From positions 1 through 64,000 of the IMG/VR virus record IMGVR_UViG_3300031963_000006: a stretch of DNA of 64,000 bases; one strand, 5' to 3'. The translations under genes were made by a program, and so were the position numbers. This document shows, one piece after another, positions 17,203-25,083 of this stretch. The notes below the pieces were generated by a model. It saw nothing but the letters and a program-made list of their open reading frames with translations. It was not told where the DNA came from and searched no databases. The stretch comes from a virus. How positions within the stretch are numbered: position 1 is the first letter of the stretch; each line of letters opens with the position of its first letter.

Positions 17203-18353
17203 AAATTTTTATTAACTATTTGAATTACTTTATTAATTTCATCATAAGTCATTTGATGATTATTTGGAATATATATACCAAGTTCGTGTACCAATTTTGA
17301 GTTAGGCAAATTTTGTTTACCGTATCTTTCATACCAAAATGGATGCTCGTTAATCGAACCACAAATTAAGGGCCGACATTCAATATTATTTTTGATTAAC
17401 TCTTCAGTTAATGATTTGATATTTTTAGTTATAATGGGAAATGAAAAATTTGATATAAATGAATTTTCAGGAGGGGAAATGCTCCAAAAAGTATTTTTAA
17501 TTTCATTTTTATATCTTTCATAATTTTTATTTCTATTAGTTACAATAATATCTAATTTGTCTAATTGACCTAACCCGATAAAGGCTTGTAAATCTGTTGC
17601 TCTTAAATTAAACCCTGGATAATAAAAAGTATAAAGTGACCTAAAATCATCAATATCATACTTTTTTCTTAAAGATTCTTGTTTTTCTTTAGGTAAGTCT
17701 CTGTCCCATCCGTGTGAACGTATTGATAATAAGATATGATATAAATCTTCATCATCAGTAGATATCATACCTCCCTCAATAGTTGATATATGATGTCCAA
17801 AATAAAATGAAAAAGTTGATAGGTCCCCAAAAGTACCCAATAATTTATCTTCATATTTTGAGCCCATTGATTCACAAGTATCCTCAATTAACAAAATATT
17901 ATTTTCTTCACATAATTTAATAATCTCATTCATATGATTTGGAAAACCTAAGACATGAACCAAAATAATTGCTGATGGACTATCATTTTTAATGATATTT
18001 TTTAGATGGTCAATGTCAAGTCCTAAATTATTCATGTCACATTCACACATTATTGGTTCCATACCTAATTGAATTGCTGGCGTGACGGTCGTGACCCAAG
18101 AAACCGCAGGAACCACTATTTTTTTATTCTTTAATCTACCTGATAATATTAAAGAATATATTGCAGCTAAATTAGCTGACGAACCAGAGTTAACAAATAC
18201 TGAATATTTAACCCCTAACCATTTAGACCATTTTTTTTCAAACTCCTCAGTTAATTTTCCCTTAGTTAATCTTGGATTTGTCTCTAACCAATAGATTAAT
18301 TTTTTTATGTCGTCAAAATTGATAGTATCTTTTACTAATGTAATTTTTTCCAT
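17199..18353 (-). CDS. colD: ColD-like GDP-4-keto-6-deoxymannose 3-dehydratase (DegT/AHBA family)
   Basis: 384 residues, PLP-dependent DegT/DnrJ/EryC1/StrS fold type I: NSGSSANLAAIYSL at 55-68, IEDTCESMGSKY (Asp158) and GTFGDLSTFSFYFGHHISTI. In aminotransferases of this family a Lys follows FSFxxx and binds PLP; here it is His187 (FSFYFGHH, Ser182). The same Lys-to-His change, at His188, defines ColD, which removes the 3-hydroxyl from GDP-4-keto-6-deoxymannose in GDP-L-colitose synthesis, and the length fits ColD (about 388). A plain GDP-perosamine synthase is disfavoured because it needs the Lys. It overlaps gmd by 4 nt, which fits the pathway. Assignment by motif and context, not by alignment. 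Confidence 0.75.
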   Translation of the reverse strand: MEKITLVKDTINFDDIKKLIYWLETNPRLTKGKLTEEFEKKWSKWLGVKYSVFVNSGSSANLAAIYSLILSGRLKNKKIVVPAVSWVTTVTPAIQLGMEPIMCECDMNNLGLDIDHLKNIIKNDSPSAIILVHVLGFPNHMNEIIKLCEENNILLIEDTCESMGSKYEDKLLGTFGDLSTFSFYFGHHISTIEGGMISTDDEDLYHILLSIRSHGWDRDLPKEKQESLRKKYDIDDFRSLYTFYYPGFNLRATDLQAFIGLGQLDKLDIIVTNRNKNYERYKNEIKNTFWSISPPENSFISNFSFPIITKNIKSLTEELIKNNIECRPLICGSINEHPFWYERYGKQNLPNSKLVHELGIYIPNNHQMTYDEINKVIQIVNKNL

Positions 18354-18354
18354 A

Positions 18355-19281
18355 TTATTTTCTTATATTTTTATAATTTTCCTGAAACCATTTAACTGTT
18401 TTTTCTATACCATCTGATAAATCCGTAAATTCAAAATTTTCCGGTACATTAGATATTGCTGGCTTACGATATTGACCCATTGGTTTAGTATTATCGAAAA
18501 TTATGTTATTAAAATCTATATCTAATTTATTACATATTATTTTAGCAATTTCTAATATAGAATGTTCTTGTTTATTAATTGCCATAAATGGTTCATCACT
18601 TTTCCAATTATCGAGTGACCACATTATTAGCCTTGCCAAATCTTCCGAATATATTACTTGACGTAAAGGACTACCATCTCCCCATATTACCATTTTTTCA
18701 GAGTTTTGTTTAGATAAATGAGCCCTATGTATCATAGCTGGAATCATGTGACCATCATCTAAATGAAAATTATCATTTATTCCATAAACATTTGTAGGGA
18801 CAACAGATACCCAATTAGCGTTTAATACTTTTTTAATAATATTTGTCTGATAACCAGATAATCTTTTCGCATATGAATACCCATGATTTGAAAAGTGAGG
18901 AGGTCCTTGGTCAATTTGATTAGGGGTCAACGGAAATGTTATGTTTTTATCAGGAAAAATACACGTTGATAATAAATTAACAAAATTAGGTATTTCATTT
19001 TTAAAACATGACTCAATAATATTATTATTGATAATAAAGTTATCAATAAAAAAACCTTTATTATTTTTCATATTGGCTTGAACTCCTCCGACCTTAGCCG
19101 CACAATGTATTACAGTGTCAATATTATTATGTTTAACATGATATGTTATATAATCAATTGTTTTTTTATTATCTAGAAGATTTATATCTTCTTTTGTGTG
19201 ATAGATTTGATTATCACCTAATATTTTTTTTAAAGCAGACCCTACCAATCCGTTAGAACCTGTCACTAAAATTTTATTCAT
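18355..19281 (-). CDS. GDP-L-fucose/GDP-L-colitose synthase-like epimerase-reductase
   Basis: 308 residues, SDR fold of the GDP-fucose synthetase (Fcl/WcaG) family. Nucleotide-binding GSNGLVG at 8-14; HCAAKVGGVQANMKN; the family active-site phrase LLSTCIFPDK (Ser and Cys as in LxSSCIYP); GYSYAKRLSGYQ with the catalytic Tyr-x3-Lys; VPTNVYGINDNF and DDGHMIPAMIHRAH with the conserved His. GDP-fucose synthase and GDP-colitose synthase (ColC) share this sequence pattern and differ in substrate. Because the neighbouring gene is ColD-like, ColC activity (C5 epimerisation and C4 reduction giving GDP-L-colitose) is the better guess; GDP-L-fucose is the alternative. Overlaps the upstream transferase by 4 nt. 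Confidence 0.85.
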   Translation of the reverse strand: MNKILVTGSNGLVGSALKKILGDNQIYHTKEDINLLDNKKTIDYITYHVKHNNIDTVIHCAAKVGGVQANMKNNKGFFIDNFIINNNIIESCFKNEIPNFVNLLSTCIFPDKNITFPLTPNQIDQGPPHFSNHGYSYAKRLSGYQTNIIKKVLNANWVSVVPTNVYGINDNFHLDDGHMIPAMIHRAHLSKQNSEKMVIWGDGSPLRQVIYSEDLARLIMWSLDNWKSDEPFMAINKQEHSILEIAKIICNKLDIDFNNIIFDNTKPMGQYRKPAISNVPENFEFTDLSDGIEKTVKWFQENYKNIRK

Positions 19282-20063
19282 AATTTAATCCAATTTTCGC
19301 ATCCTATTTCTGAAGTATCTAAAAACTGAACTCCAAACCAGTTAGATGGATATATTACTTTTTTATTATCATTATTATTTAACCAAGCTCCCCACCAACT
19401 AAAACTTGAGTTCGCAATTATATTATTCTTACACATTGACATTAGATATAAATCTTGATAGTCTATGTTTCCATTAATAAACGTTTTATTTTTAATAAAC
19501 CCTAAATTTTCTTTACACCAATCAATGTCGTCAGAAAAAATTAAGTAGTCCAAATCCTCACCAATTTTTGACACGGATTCTTTATAATAGTTTATAGTTT
19601 GTACCGGGTGAAAATGAGATTTTTGAACATAATTACCACGTCTAACATGTAGTGAACAAGTGTTTCCAGATAGAACATCTGAATATTTCATAGTAATAAA
19701 TTCATATGTTTCAGAGTCAATCTCAAATAAATTTAAAATATCTTGTCTTAAATTTTTAAAATATTTTTCATTTTGATAATAACCTTTTAATTTTAGATTA
19801 TTTTTAGGGTTTGGTATTTCAGAATATTGTATGGGTTGAATCGGTTCATGAGACGAATAGTTTGAGTACTCTGAAACAAATTTTATTTTTCTAAATATAT
19901 TATTATAGTATAAATCAATTGGGCTATGAATTATAGATATATCCGAAATATCAACAACCATTTCTCTATTATCTCTAATTGATGTGTAATATGAAGCCGC
20001 TATTTGAAATATGTAGTTTCCTAACCCCCCTTTTAATTGAGGAGACACCAATAATTTTTCCAT
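19278..20063 (-). CDS. GT11 alpha-1,2-fucosyl/colitosyltransferase-like
   Basis: 261 residues. N-terminal KGGLGNYIFQIAASYY (11-26, the GGLGNQMFQ motif), the GDP-sugar-binding HVRRGNYV (139-146, HxRRGDY in the family), FSDDIDWCKENL (176-187) and ANSSFSWWGAWL (217-228) are all diagnostic of GT11. Family members add L-fucose alpha-1,2 to galactose, and bacterial relatives in colitose-containing O-antigens transfer L-colitose in the same linkage. It lies directly upstream of the Fcl/ColC-like and ColD-like genes in the same operon, so it probably uses the GDP-sugar they make. The acceptor is unknown; phage virion proteins are one candidate. Confidence 0.88.
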   Translation of the reverse strand: MEKLLVSPQLKGGLGNYIFQIAASYYTSIRDNREMVVDISDISIIHSPIDLYYNNIFRKIKFVSEYSNYSSHEPIQPIQYSEIPNPKNNLKLKGYYQNEKYFKNLRQDILNLFEIDSETYEFITMKYSDVLSGNTCSLHVRRGNYVQKSHFHPVQTINYYKESVSKIGEDLDYLIFSDDIDWCKENLGFIKNKTFINGNIDYQDLYLMSMCKNNIIANSSFSWWGAWLNNNDNKKVIYPSNWFGVQFLDTSEIGCENWIKL

Positions 20064-20065
20064 AA

Positions 20066-20407
20066 TTAAAATCCCTTATAATATTTAACAGAATCTTCAA
20101 TCAATGATTTATTAGTTAATATAGAATTCTCAATCATACGGTTTACCGCTTGTACATATTTAGGTCTTTTAACTTTAAAACAAATATCAATTTTACGTTT
20201 TAAATCGGCAATTTCCGAATCATTTTCCGCAACACTGATAGAGTCCTCAAGATACCACATGCGACAATGTAAAATAGCCAATTTTTCAATCACCTCTCCT
20301 ATATTGTCAGTTTCAATTAAATCATCAGGAATGGTAACATTTTTACTATTAGTTAGTATCTGATTTACTTTATTTTTAATAATTTCTTCAATTCTCTCTC
20401 CAATCAT
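20066..20407 (-). CDS. DUF4254-like small helical protein
   Basis: 113 residues, all helical. The central phrase LAILHCRMWYLEDSISVAEN followed by IADLKRKIDICFKVKRPKYV and QAVNRMIEN resembles the DUF4254 pattern (LH..N...W..ED.......I..VKR.ID..N..RND.IE.ID) found beside glycosyltransferases in Bacteroidota. The match is by pattern and only moderate. The placement between the GT11 gene (2 nt) and another transferase-like gene (1 nt) supports a role in glycan work, but no activity is known for the family. Confidence 0.55.
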   Translation of the reverse strand: MIGERIEEIIKNKVNQILTNSKNVTIPDDLIETDNIGEVIEKLAILHCRMWYLEDSISVAENDSEIADLKRKIDICFKVKRPKYVQAVNRMIENSILTNKSLIEDSVKYYKGF

Positions 20408-20408
20408 T

Positions 20409-21071
20409 TTAATATATTGTTATAAATTTATTTTTACCTTGGCTATTCAATGATTCGTTGTAACCTCTGATATATTGGTGATAATAAAATGAAGGTTTTT
20501 CAAAAACATAAGAATTAATCAAACACTTAATACTTGATTCCATTATGTGTACCTCCTTTGAATTTTCAATTATTTTAAGAATATCAAAAATTCCAAATTC
20601 AATTGGATTTTCAATTATTTTTAAATCGGTTCTAATTTTATTTTTATCCACTTTACCGTGAACAAAAATGTATTCTTCATTGTTTGGATTAACATAATTA
20701 AAGGCGTCGTCTTCTTTATTAGGGTCTCTTAAAAATAAAAATTTAGAAAAACGATATTCAAATGGCATTTCTGATATTTTATAAAATGCCTCATCAAACT
20801 TTGTCATCGGGAATTTCATTAATTTATCAAATCCAATCTTAATTACGTCATATTGAATATTATTTTCAATAATATATCTGTTAACTTCCCAGTCTTCACC
20901 GACAGGTAATACTTTAATATCTTCGTCATCTCGGTACATATATTTGACATTTTCATAGTTATGTGGTTTACAAAAAACTATCACTTTACCATAAATTTCT
21001 TTATAATGTCTGACCATACCATTACATATTATATGGTCACCTAATCCTAAATGGTGATAAATATATTTCAT
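20409..21071 (-). CDS. Putative GT-B glycosyltransferase (GT9-like start)
   Basis: 220 residues. The start MKYIYHHLGLGDHIICNGMV (LGLGDHI..NG..R) resembles the N-terminal nucleotide-sugar fold of heptosyltransferase/GT9-like enzymes. Later parts include YDVIKIGFDKLMKFP, EEYIFVHGKVDKNKIR and SKEVHIMESSIKCLIN, where GT9-type enzymes carry the donor-site S..H turn. It is shorter than most GT9 proteins (about 350), so it may be a compact or divergent variant. It overlaps its upstream neighbour by 4 nt within the sugar operon. Assignment to a transferase is likely; donor and acceptor are unknown. Confidence 0.55.
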   Translation of the reverse strand: MKYIYHHLGLGDHIICNGMVRHYKEIYGKVIVFCKPHNYENVKYMYRDDEDIKVLPVGEDWEVNRYIIENNIQYDVIKIGFDKLMKFPMTKFDEAFYKISEMPFEYRFSKFLFLRDPNKEDDAFNYVNPNNEEYIFVHGKVDKNKIRTDLKIIENPIEFGIFDILKIIENSKEVHIMESSIKCLINSYVFEKPSFYYHQYIRGYNESLNSQGKNKFITIY

Positions 21072-21694
21072 TGTGCCCTGCTAAATAAATTATTCATGTC
21101 ATTTATAGTTTTTATATAATGAAAAGTAATATAATTTGAAGTATCGTCAACAGGGATATTATAAAAACTAGGTGGTTGAGAATTAAAAAAATTATAGTCA
21201 ATTGATTTTATACCTAATTCTCTTAATAATAAACCTAGTGTAACATCTGAATAACCTGTGTTTAAAATTTTTAAGTGTCTAGTTATTTTGTGTAATAATT
21301 CTGTGTGTATTAGATATCCCGCCCCTCCTGAACAATAATTAAGACTTTTATCAACAGACCAAGTACCATTAAGAACTGAGCCGTGAACTGAATCTTTATC
21401 CAAAAGGTCCACAAAATTTTCTAATTTTTTAGTATTAACAAATGTATCATCATCACAAAAGAAAAACCATTCATAATCTTTTACATTATTTGAGACATAA
21501 TGTAAAACATTAATATGTTTATCTTCATTTGAATGATAATCTTTTCTATCCGATACCTTAATTATGTTTTTTTCAGTATCTTCGTGGTCAGAATAGAACA
21601 AACAATTAACATCTTTACCCCAAGTTTTTTTAACATTAAAATATCTATCAGGATTCATAGACCCATGTAATAATACATATAATATCTTTTTCAT
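21068..21694 (-). CDS. Fringe/GT31-like beta-1,3-glycosyltransferase
   Basis: 208 residues. It carries DRYFNVKKTWGKD (R......TW as in Fringe/GT31 enzymes), YEWFFFCDDDTFVNTKKLEN with the metal-binding DDD at 81-83, and YCSGGAGYLIH (120-130; the SGGAGYV hallmark of Fringe and core-1 galactosyltransferases). Later TGYSDVTLGLLLRELGI matches the D(V/D)...G.C...LG segment. Animal family members add Gal or GlcNAc beta-1,3 to O-linked sugars on Ser/Thr. Finding one next to a GT11 enzyme suggests a Gal-beta-1,3 then Fuc/Col-alpha-1,2 chain. At 208 residues it lacks the membrane anchor of eukaryotic homologues. Assignment by motifs. Confidence 0.65.
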   Translation of the reverse strand: MKKILYVLLHGSMNPDRYFNVKKTWGKDVNCLFYSDHEDTEKNIIKVSDRKDYHSNEDKHINVLHYVSNNVKDYEWFFFCDDDTFVNTKKLENFVDLLDKDSVHGSVLNGTWSVDKSLNYCSGGAGYLIHTELLHKITRHLKILNTGYSDVTLGLLLRELGIKSIDYNFFNSQPPSFYNIPVDDTSNYITFHYIKTINDMNNLFSRAQ

Positions 21695-22350
21695 ATTACC
21701 GACAAATAATCTTGACCGACAGGTTTATCAAACTCATCAATTCTATCCCCAATAAATCTACCCATTTCTCTTTTAATCGGAAAAGGTTTTTTTTCAAAAA
21801 ATTCATCATGGGTAATTTTATCATTTTCAAATAAAGAAAAAACAGTTTTTAGAAAAGTTTGGTCTGAACCGTATGATAAATTTTTATTTTTTACAAAATC
21901 GTTTATCATATCAGTTATAGATATAAAACCTTTTTTAATTCCCCACATTCCCCCTAAAATACCTAATCTATCACTCCCGAAAGGAATTCCATGGGCAGGA
22001 TGGTCTCTCATAACATGTAAAGATTTTCCACTATTAATCCATTCATCAACCGCCATTTTTTCTCTAACAGTTATTCTTGAATCGGCATCTCTAAAAACAC
22101 AATATTCTGAGTCAGGTAAGTCTATTGCAAAAAATCTCCAAAACATCCCATAAAGTTTTTTTTCGGTTACATCGATTGTTAAAACTCCCAAATCGTTTAA
22201 TTTATTTATAGTTTCTTTTGGTACTGTATTATCATAATAAACGACCATTTGCCAATCTGAATATATGGTTTTCCATAATTCGGCATTTCTAATTGCCCCA
22301 ACATTATATATGGGTTTATCCCCCCATAAACTAAAACTCAAATATTTCAT
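21691..22350 (-). CDS. Putative GT-A glycosyltransferase
   Basis: 219 residues. MKYLSFSLWGDKPIYNVGAI, then YSDWQMVVYYDNTVP and MFWRFFAIDLPDSEYCVFRD followed by ADSR: the FRDADS stretch is the DxD-type metal site. GILGGMWGIKKG and YGSDQTFLKTVF are acceptor-side phrases of a small phage/viral transferase type that I recognise by pattern but cannot name. No signal or membrane segment. It overlaps the GT31-like gene by 4 nt and its upstream gene by 1 nt. Confidence 0.6.
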   Translation of the reverse strand: MKYLSFSLWGDKPIYNVGAIRNAELWKTIYSDWQMVVYYDNTVPKETINKLNDLGVLTIDVTEKKLYGMFWRFFAIDLPDSEYCVFRDADSRITVREKMAVDEWINSGKSLHVMRDHPAHGIPFGSDRLGILGGMWGIKKGFISITDMINDFVKNKNLSYGSDQTFLKTVFSLFENDKITHDEFFEKKPFPIKREMGRFIGDRIDEFDKPVGQDYLSVI

Positions 22351-23765
22351 TAATTCTCAACTAATTCTTTTATATTTTTATCAAAATCAACATAATGGTC
22401 TTGAGTTCCATGTGAATTCATTTGATAATGCTTTATTAACCCTTGAGTAATAAACGGATTATGTTTGTACATTAAACAATAAAAAGTTGTAGACCTTTCG
22501 TGTCCGTGACCTGCTGTTTTAGAGTGTTTAATTAATTCCGACAGAGGTTCAAACCACTTCATATAATCATTAAAAAATGATACTTTCATAGTACAATTAC
22601 TAGTGGTAGACCAAACCAACTTAGGGTTTTGTCTCATATAAAACCTAATTGTTTTTTCAAGGTCGACTTTATAAACCTGTTTGATTGCTCCAAATAATTC
22701 CTCAACCCAATTTTTATTATCTATAAAATGATAATTCGAACAAGGGAATGGTATGTAACCAATCATATTTTGATTTTCATACATAAATTTATCTATGATT
22801 TGTTCTAAATTTTTATTTAAAATAACATCATACTCAAATAGATTTACATATGGAGTTTTTATTAGGTTGTTTTTCCACAACGCATACCATCCTGTGTATG
22901 CATTTATATTTGGATACTCCTCTAAATTATATGGTAAATTACGAGCAATAATAATATTTGAATTATCCTCTATTTTATCAACAGGTCTATTACCTAAAAA
23001 GACATATCTATATTTTTTTAAATTACTAAATTTACCTGATTTTTCGTAATCAATTATAATATCTTGGTCGTGACAAAATATGAAAGTTTCACAAACATTA
23101 TTGTTAGTAATATCTAAAGGTAAATTATTTTTAAATTTTTCTGAGAAAAATATTCGATTATTTTCCCATGTATCATTTGTCATACCAACAGATAAGTGAG
23201 TAACCCTAACATCTGTAACAATTCCTATTTTAACACCATCTAAATAATTTGGAACACAAAACGACAAATCGTAAAAATGGAATCCATCGAATTCCTCATC
23301 AAATTTGTGTTTGATTTTTGTTTTATCCAAAACCATAAATAATCCATCAATCAATACAACCTCTTCAACATTACTAATTGCTTTTGAATAAGTACTAGTC
23401 CATTTTTTTCCTTCATGTTTATGGTTTACAATACCATACATTGTTTGAGATACTTCCCACCATTTACCTGATTCAGGTAAGTATTTAGAACCCGCGAGAC
23501 CAATTACACCAAATTCAGGACTCTTATTAAAATGTTTTATTATTTTTTTACCCCAATTATCCGTATCAAATTCTAAATCATCGTGACACAACACTACAAT
23601 GTCATGTTGTGATTTTTCTAAAATTTCATTATAAGTTTTAGGTAGGGATTTTTCACCATTATTAACAACTTCAATAATTTCAACATTTTTCAATCCACAA
23701 GATTTTTTCAATATTTCAACATATTGTGGATTTGAGTTTCTTGTACTATATCCTATTGTAATCAT
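22350..23765 (-). CDS. Bifunctional-looking glycosyltransferase (GT2-like plus second domain)
   Basis: 471 residues in two parts. Residues 1-210 are GT2-like: MITIGYSTRNSNPQYVEILK, VVNNGEKSLPKTYNEILEKS, then HDIVVLCHDDLEFDTDNWGK with the CHDD/EFD metal-site region and FGVIGLAGSKYLPES. Residues 225-471 look like a second transferase-type or acceptor domain with NAYTGWYALWKNNLIKTPYV and NLFEYDVILNKNLEQIID. A two-domain transferase could add two sugars in sequence. It overlaps the dUTPase gene by 4 nt. The N-terminal assignment is firm in type; the C-terminal role is a guess. Confidence 0.65.
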   Translation of the reverse strand: MITIGYSTRNSNPQYVEILKKSCGLKNVEIIEVVNNGEKSLPKTYNEILEKSQHDIVVLCHDDLEFDTDNWGKKIIKHFNKSPEFGVIGLAGSKYLPESGKWWEVSQTMYGIVNHKHEGKKWTSTYSKAISNVEEVVLIDGLFMVLDKTKIKHKFDEEFDGFHFYDLSFCVPNYLDGVKIGIVTDVRVTHLSVGMTNDTWENNRIFFSEKFKNNLPLDITNNNVCETFIFCHDQDIIIDYEKSGKFSNLKKYRYVFLGNRPVDKIEDNSNIIIARNLPYNLEEYPNINAYTGWYALWKNNLIKTPYVNLFEYDVILNKNLEQIIDKFMYENQNMIGYIPFPCSNYHFIDNKNWVEELFGAIKQVYKVDLEKTIRFYMRQNPKLVWSTTSNCTMKVSFFNDYMKWFEPLSELIKHSKTAGHGHERSTTFYCLMYKHNPFITQGLIKHYQMNSHGTQDHYVDFDKNIKELVEN

Positions 23766-24358
23766 ATCCCTGTACTCCCAAAACCGTTATTACCTCTATC
23801 CTTGTTTATTTCTTCTTTGGTTTCTTGTAAATTGACCCATTTTCCGTTAACGACTGGACACAAAACTGCTTGACCTATTTTTGTATCTTTATTTATTGTG
23901 TACGCATAACTATTTGTATTGAAAATAATAACTTGTATCTCACCGGTATATCCATTATCAACAGTTCCAGGGGAATTCATAACAAATAAACCTTGGTTTA
24001 TCGCCAAACCACTTTTAGACCTAACTTGTATTTCATACCCATCTTTAATATCGAATGATAAACCCGTTCTAACTAAACCCCTACCCAAAGGTTGAATAGT
24101 TGTGTCCTCCGTTGCGTATAAATCAAATCCAGAATCGGATGGATAGTTGTAAAAAGGGTCCTTTGCCTCAGGGCGTAACTTCTTATAATTTAAAGTTATC
24201 TTTGGGGTATAATTCAAGATATCATTTTCAAGTTCCTTAACATCAACCCCCGTAACTTTTAAAATCTCATCATAATCAAAATCATAACTGTTATCGGAAA
24301 GTAATTCTTTAATTTTTTCCGATTCTTCTTTTGACATTCCAAAAAAGTCTAAACTCAT
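23762..24358 (-). CDS. dut: dUTP diphosphatase
   Basis: 198 residues. All five trimeric dUTPase motifs are present: DSGFDLYA (75-82), RSKSG (113-117), PGTVDNGYTGEI (130-141), IGQAVLCPV (161-169) and RGNNGFGSTG (188-197). The enzyme hydrolyses dUTP to dUMP and pyrophosphate, keeping uracil out of DNA and feeding dTMP synthesis. About 50 extra residues precede the core (MSLDFFGMSKEESEKIKELL...), helical and acidic, not part of the usual enzyme (about 140-150 residues). Overlaps the exonuclease gene by 4 nt. Confidence 0.95.
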   Translation of the reverse strand: MSLDFFGMSKEESEKIKELLSDNSYDFDYDEILKVTGVDVKELENDILNYTPKITLNYKKLRPEAKDPFYNYPSDSGFDLYATEDTTIQPLGRGLVRTGLSFDIKDGYEIQVRSKSGLAINQGLFVMNSPGTVDNGYTGEIQVIIFNTNSYAYTINKDTKIGQAVLCPVVNGKWVNLQETKEEINKDRGNNGFGSTGI

Positions 24359-25083
24359 TTTAATTCTTTTAATTTTTTTATTATATCAATCAAAACTTGA
24401 ACATCACGTTCACAATATTCACTTATTTCTTTTAATTTTCTATCAATCCAATATGAATCATGAACCATATCTCCTGTTATCTCACCTTCTTTTGATGTTG
24501 GTATGTCCATACAAGAACAAAGCAAATCTAATGACCCTATTGAACTATACGCCCCATATTGCCAAATTTCCTTGGTATCGATTGCCTTAATCTCCCAAGG
24601 CTTTGTGTCATATGAAGGTAGAATTGATGGGGGCATTAGACCATTGATAATCATACGTTTGGCTAACATGGGTATATCAAAATTTTTAAGATTATGACCA
24701 CATAAGTGAAAATCCAATTTACCACATCTGTCCAATAATTTTTGAACATCCTTTAGTAACTCTAACTCATCGTCACCTGAAAATGTTTGCATTTTCGTTT
24801 CACCCTTGTCTGTAACAAATGCAACACTAACACAAACAATCTTTGAAAATTCTGGAACTAACGCGGCTCTTTTTGCAAATATTTTATCTCGTTTTTTTTC
24901 CTCCTGTTCTATATTACTTACCGTATTATCATCTTCAGGAAATCTTTTTAAAAACCAATCATAGTAATTTATAAATTGAGTTGCCACTTTAGGATTTAAT
25001 GCCTGACATGTAGTGAAATCAGGACATCCCCCAACCGTTTCAATATCAATGAATAATATTTTGGTGATAGGGATTTTTATCAT
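24355..25083 (-). CDS. DnaQ-fold 3'-5' exonuclease (PolB-exonuclease-related)
   Basis: 242 residues. ExoI motif ILFIDIETVGG (Asp13, Glu15), ExoII-type HLCGHNLKNFDIPMLAKRM, and ExoIII-type ISEYCERDVQVLIDIIKKL with the final Asp. This matches predicted 3'-5' exonucleases related to the PolB proofreading domain; there is no polymerase domain. It likely trims or degrades single-stranded DNA 3' ends in phage replication or repair. Overlaps the upstream glycosyltransferase gene by 4 nt and the dUTPase by 4 nt, mixing DNA metabolism with the sugar operon. Confidence 0.8.
   Translation of the reverse strand: MIKIPITKILFIDIETVGGCPDFTTCQALNPKVATQFINYYDWFLKRFPEDDNTVSNIEQEEKKRDKIFAKRAALVPEFSKIVCVSVAFVTDKGETKMQTFSGDDELELLKDVQKLLDRCGKLDFHLCGHNLKNFDIPMLAKRMIINGLMPPSILPSYDTKPWEIKAIDTKEIWQYGAYSSIGSLDLLCSCMDIPTSKEGEITGDMVHDSYWIDRKLKEISEYCERDVQVLIDIIKKLKELK

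Noticed and set aside
16225-20063. DNA-base hypermodification as the role of the sugar genes.
   Set aside because: No dCMP hydroxymethylase, thymidylate-hydroxymethylase or base-glucosyltransferase is seen in the window; GDP-deoxysugar genes with GT11 fit protein or polysaccharide acceptors better. Not excluded outside the window.
20409-21071. A confident call as LPS heptosyltransferase.
   Set aside because: Only the N-terminal motif resembles GT9, the length is short and the phage context gives no lipid A substrate; kept as putative transferase.
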